From CAVPJW01 sp963705525 (GTDB lineage Bacteria > Acidobacteriota > Vicinamibacteria > Vicinamibacterales > CAVPJW01): a stretch of DNA of 64,000 nucleotides. A program made the translations under genes and the position numbers. Position 1 is the first letter of the stretch; every line of letters begins with the position of its first letter. The stretch spans positions 1,240,001 through 1,304,000 of the forward strand of contig CAVPJW010000002.1 in assembly GCA_963705525.1 (NCBI GenBank), in the 5' to 3' direction. Shown piece by piece: positions 61,780 to 64,000 of this stretch. Under the pieces are notes generated by a model that was given only the letters and a program-made list of their open reading frames with translations, ran no database searches and was not told where the DNA came from.

Positions 61780-63771
61780 GTGAATGGCGAACGGACTGGA
61801 CAGGCCCTGGATCAGCGAGCGCGCCGGGAGGATGCTCGCCTCCTCGGTGCCGTCCTAGGGGTAGTAATGGCTCTAGGCTCCGCGGTCGGTGCTACGACAT
61901 CCGCGCGCCAGCTCGGGGCCCTGGTGTCACCGGGCCCGCTATCGCGCCCGCATGCCCAGCTCGAGGGCATCCGCAACTGTCAGAAATGTCACGAAGCCGG
62001 CGAACAGGTATCAGTAAGGGGTTGTCTGACCTGCCATCAACCAATCGCGCAGCGCATCGCGGCAAAGAAAGGCGTGCACCGTGCCGTCACGACCGACTGC
62101 GTCGCGTGTCACGTCGAACACATGGGCATCGACGCAGAACTGAGGCCGTTCGACGTTCGTTCGTTCGATCATGCGAGAGATGCGGGCTACCCTCTTGACG
62201 GCAAGCATGCACCTCTTGCCGCACAGTGCATCGCGTGCCACAAGACACGGTCCTACACACGCCTGACGCCGGCTTGCGCTTCCTGCCACGCGGACCCTCA
62301 CAAGGGAAGTCTTGGGTCTACCTGCGAGCGTTGTCACACGACTCAAGTCGCATTCAAGGAAACCAACGCCGCCTTTGATCATTCCAGGACTGCGTTCCCA
62401 TTGACGGGCGAACATCGGACAGTCGCCTGCACCTCATGCCATCGCAATCAGGTCTATCGCGGAATCAAGTTCGCTCAGTGCAGTGCCTGTCACCAGGATC
62501 CCCACAAGGAGCGGTTCGGGCCAAGCTGCAGCACATGTCACGTCGCGGAGACGTGGCGTACAAAACGTGTCGATCACGACCGCACGGACTATCCGCTCAT
62601 GGCCAAGCACCAGACGGTGGAATGCGCGAAATGCCACGTGCAGCCGGCGATCAAGGTGAAGTTGAGCGCAGATCGCTGCGCGGTTTGCCACAAAGATCCT
62701 CATCGCGGCGAATTTGTCCAGGACTGCAAGGCCTGCCACACGGAGGCCGGGTTCGCCAAGGCTCCTTTCGATCATGCGACGACGCCATTCCCTCTCAGCG
62801 GAAAGCATGCGTCGACCAGTTGCGTGAGTTGCCACAAACCGGCCGCTTCCGGGCGGCTGTCCACAGGCCGTGAGATTGGGTTCCGAGGCCTCACGTCCGA
62901 TTGTGTGTCGTGCCATGAGGACGCCCATGACAAGGAACTGGGCCTCGCGTGCCAGAACTGCCACGGCACCGCGACCTTCAAGGTGCCGACGTACAAGCAT
63001 ATGCGAGCGGCCGAGTTCTTCGCGGGACAGCATGCTCCGGTCTCGTGCGATCGCTGCCACACTCCAACGACGGCGGTCCAGCCTGTCCGAACTGGCATGC
63101 CGATCTCACGCGTTCGTTACAAGAATGCTTCAACCACCTGCGCCACGTGCCATAAGGACGTGCATCTGGGGCAAGTCGGCGACGCATGCGAGCGCTGCCA
63201 CTCAATCGACCGCGCCAAATTTTCCGTCGCCAATTTCCCGCATGAGCGCACGAAGCTCCCGCTCACCGGCGCTCACGCTTCCGTTGACTGCAGCAAATGC
63301 CACAAGTCCGAGTCGGGTACGTTTCCGGCGGGCACTGGCGCTGCCGTCAGGCTGACCGGGCTTTCAACGACGTGCGCTGCCTGTCACCGCGATGTGCATC
63401 TCGGTCAGGTGGTTACCACTTGTGAGACCTGCCACTCGACGACGCAGTTCAAAATCACCGGATACAAGCATCGCAACACGGCGCTCGCGAGCTTTTTTGC
63501 CGGCCGCCACCTCACGGCCGAGTGCAGCCAGTGCCACAAATCGGTGACCGGCCGCTTCCCGGCTGGCCAGGGGACGGCGGTGCAGTTCAAGGTCGACTCA
63601 CGCTGCACGACGTGTCATGTGGATGTGCACAAGGGACAACTTGGAGAGCGCTGCATCGACTGCCACAAGCTCGAGGACAAGGCCGCGTTGTGGGTGCCGG
63701 CACCGCGCCGCATTCTCGCTCTCCGCGCGCCAACGACTGCCACCGGTGTCGTCGGAGAGGCCCAACGATGA
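61780..63771 (+). CDS. 24-heme c-type cytochrome of repeating three-heme modules
   Basis: A 663-residue exported protein. A hydrophobic signal (LLGAVLGVVMALGSAVGA) is followed by 24 CxxCH sites, counted one by one from CQKCH to CIDCH. The spacing repeats: a CxxCH followed by DPH or DVH and GxxG, a second CxxCH about 20 residues on, a F-x-H...T-x-FPL(T/S)GxH stretch giving extra His ligands, then a third CxxCH. This makes about eight modules of three hemes, a molecular wire about 24 hemes long. GTG at 61780 has GGAG eight bases upstream. Its stop overlaps the next cytochrome gene (ATGA). Probably periplasmic, receiving electrons from the membrane protein encoded before it. Confidence 0.9.
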   Translation: MNGERTGQALDQRARREDARLLGAVLGVVMALGSAVGATTSARQLGALVSPGPLSRPHAQLEGIRNCQKCHEAGEQVSVRGCLTCHQPIAQRIAAKKGVHRAVTTDCVACHVEHMGIDAELRPFDVRSFDHARDAGYPLDGKHAPLAAQCIACHKTRSYTRLTPACASCHADPHKGSLGSTCERCHTTQVAFKETNAAFDHSRTAFPLTGEHRTVACTSCHRNQVYRGIKFAQCSACHQDPHKERFGPSCSTCHVAETWRTKRVDHDRTDYPLMAKHQTVECAKCHVQPAIKVKLSADRCAVCHKDPHRGEFVQDCKACHTEAGFAKAPFDHATTPFPLSGKHASTSCVSCHKPAASGRLSTGREIGFRGLTSDCVSCHEDAHDKELGLACQNCHGTATFKVPTYKHMRAAEFFAGQHAPVSCDRCHTPTTAVQPVRTGMPISRVRYKNASTTCATCHKDVHLGQVGDACERCHSIDRAKFSVANFPHERTKLPLTGAHASVDCSKCHKSESGTFPAGTGAAVRLTGLSTTCAACHRDVHLGQVVTTCETCHSTTQFKITGYKHRNTALASFFAGRHLTAECSQCHKSVTGRFPAGQGTAVQFKVDSRCTTCHVDVHKGQLGERCIDCHKLEDKAALWVPAPRRILALRAPTTATGVVGEAQR

Positions 63772-64000
63772 TCGGGCGCGGCAGAGCCCTTCTGGCCGCG
63801 CTGGCATTGGCTCTTGCCTGGGCCGTCCAGGCCGCCGCGCAGACCGAGACGCCGAATCGATCGTTCCACAACTCAACCTCATTCCGCCTGGAGGGACGGC
63901 ATCTGACGGTGGCATGCGAAGCCTGTCACGAGGGTGGCATCTACAAAGGCACGCCGAACACCTGCTACGCGTGTCACTGGATTCGCCGTCAGGACGATCG
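63768..64000 (+). CDS. Multiheme cytochrome c, N-terminal part (cut by window end)
   Basis: The first 77 residues of a further cytochrome: a signal peptide (RALLAALALALAWAVQAAA), then FRLEGRHLTVACEACHEGGIYKGTPNTCYACH with two heme sites in the same module style as the 24-heme protein. The start overlaps the preceding stop by four bases. The rest lies beyond the window. Confidence 0.85.
   Translation, partial: MIGRGRALLAALALALAWAVQAAAQTETPNRSFHNSTSFRLEGRHLTVACEACHEGGIYKGTPNTCYACHWIRRQDD

Noticed and set aside
1..64000. CRISPR arrays, insertion sequences, integrases, rRNA
   Set aside because: Looked for on both strands; no regularly spaced repeats, transposase-like proteins or rRNA segments were seen.

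Overview
The window is a GC-rich bacterial chromosome segment, most likely from Acidobacteriota and plausibly class Vicinamibacteria. The evidence is the VWFA-related acidobacterial protein at 27883-29157, the large TonB-dependent receptors with an N-terminal carboxypeptidase-regulatory domain, the sulfatase-like proteins fused to TPR repeats, and the frequent GTG and TTG starts. The taxonomic call is inference from gene content; there is no rRNA. I see no phage, integrase, insertion sequence or CRISPR array.

0-12 kb is housekeeping: tsaC, an MFS exporter, glpX, an acyl-CoA dehydrogenase, a SAM hydrolase/adenosyltransferase, a methyltransferase, a bactofilin, iscS-mnmA (sulfur supply for tRNA thiolation), trxB-trxA and glgA. 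12-23 kb holds a divergent module, [sulfatase-like+TPR, minus] / [TonB receptor, plus], present twice in tandem. Both divergent intergenic regions carry the same palindrome, ATCCA-N6-TGGAT, and a sigma-70-like promoter 16 or 17 bp class ahead of the receptor. The first receptor has one frameshift and the second about ten, nearly all single-base gains.

23-39 kb is mixed: fdhE (formate dehydrogenase maturation), a D,D-carboxypeptidase, an M20 peptidase, a 68-residue protein behind a strong sigma-54 promoter, an orphan DNA methyltransferase, a two-gene unit of unknown proteins, hemE-hemH-hemY, an O-methyltransferase with a signal peptide, arginase, a third sulfatase-like lipoprotein and tRNA-Lys(UUU).

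39-60 kb reads as a stress and redox island: an MgtA-type P-ATPase, a HAD phosphatase fused to a P-loop ATPase, a triple-BON protein, a small winged-helix protein, a double universal stress protein, a single-polypeptide formate dehydrogenase translationally coupled to an NtrB-like histidine kinase, a receiver protein plus an NtrC-type activator, a frameshifted phosphoribosyltransferase, a ferritin-like/VIT1 protein, DUF4342 and Yip1-like membrane proteins, a flavin-binding protein, a pentaheme cytochrome, a NifU-like protein coupled to a receiver-less sigma-54 activator, and an OmpR-type regulator whose phosphoacceptor Asp is Ser. I read several GG-N10-GC (-24/-12) promoters here, so the kinase and the two activators probably run a local sigma-54 regulon.

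59-64 kb encodes an apparent electron-transfer chain: a membrane-anchored flavin/2Fe-2S NAD(P)H oxidoreductase, a membrane protein with histidines placed to ligate heme b, a 24-heme c-type cytochrome made of repeating three-heme modules, and the start of another multiheme cytochrome cut by the window edge.
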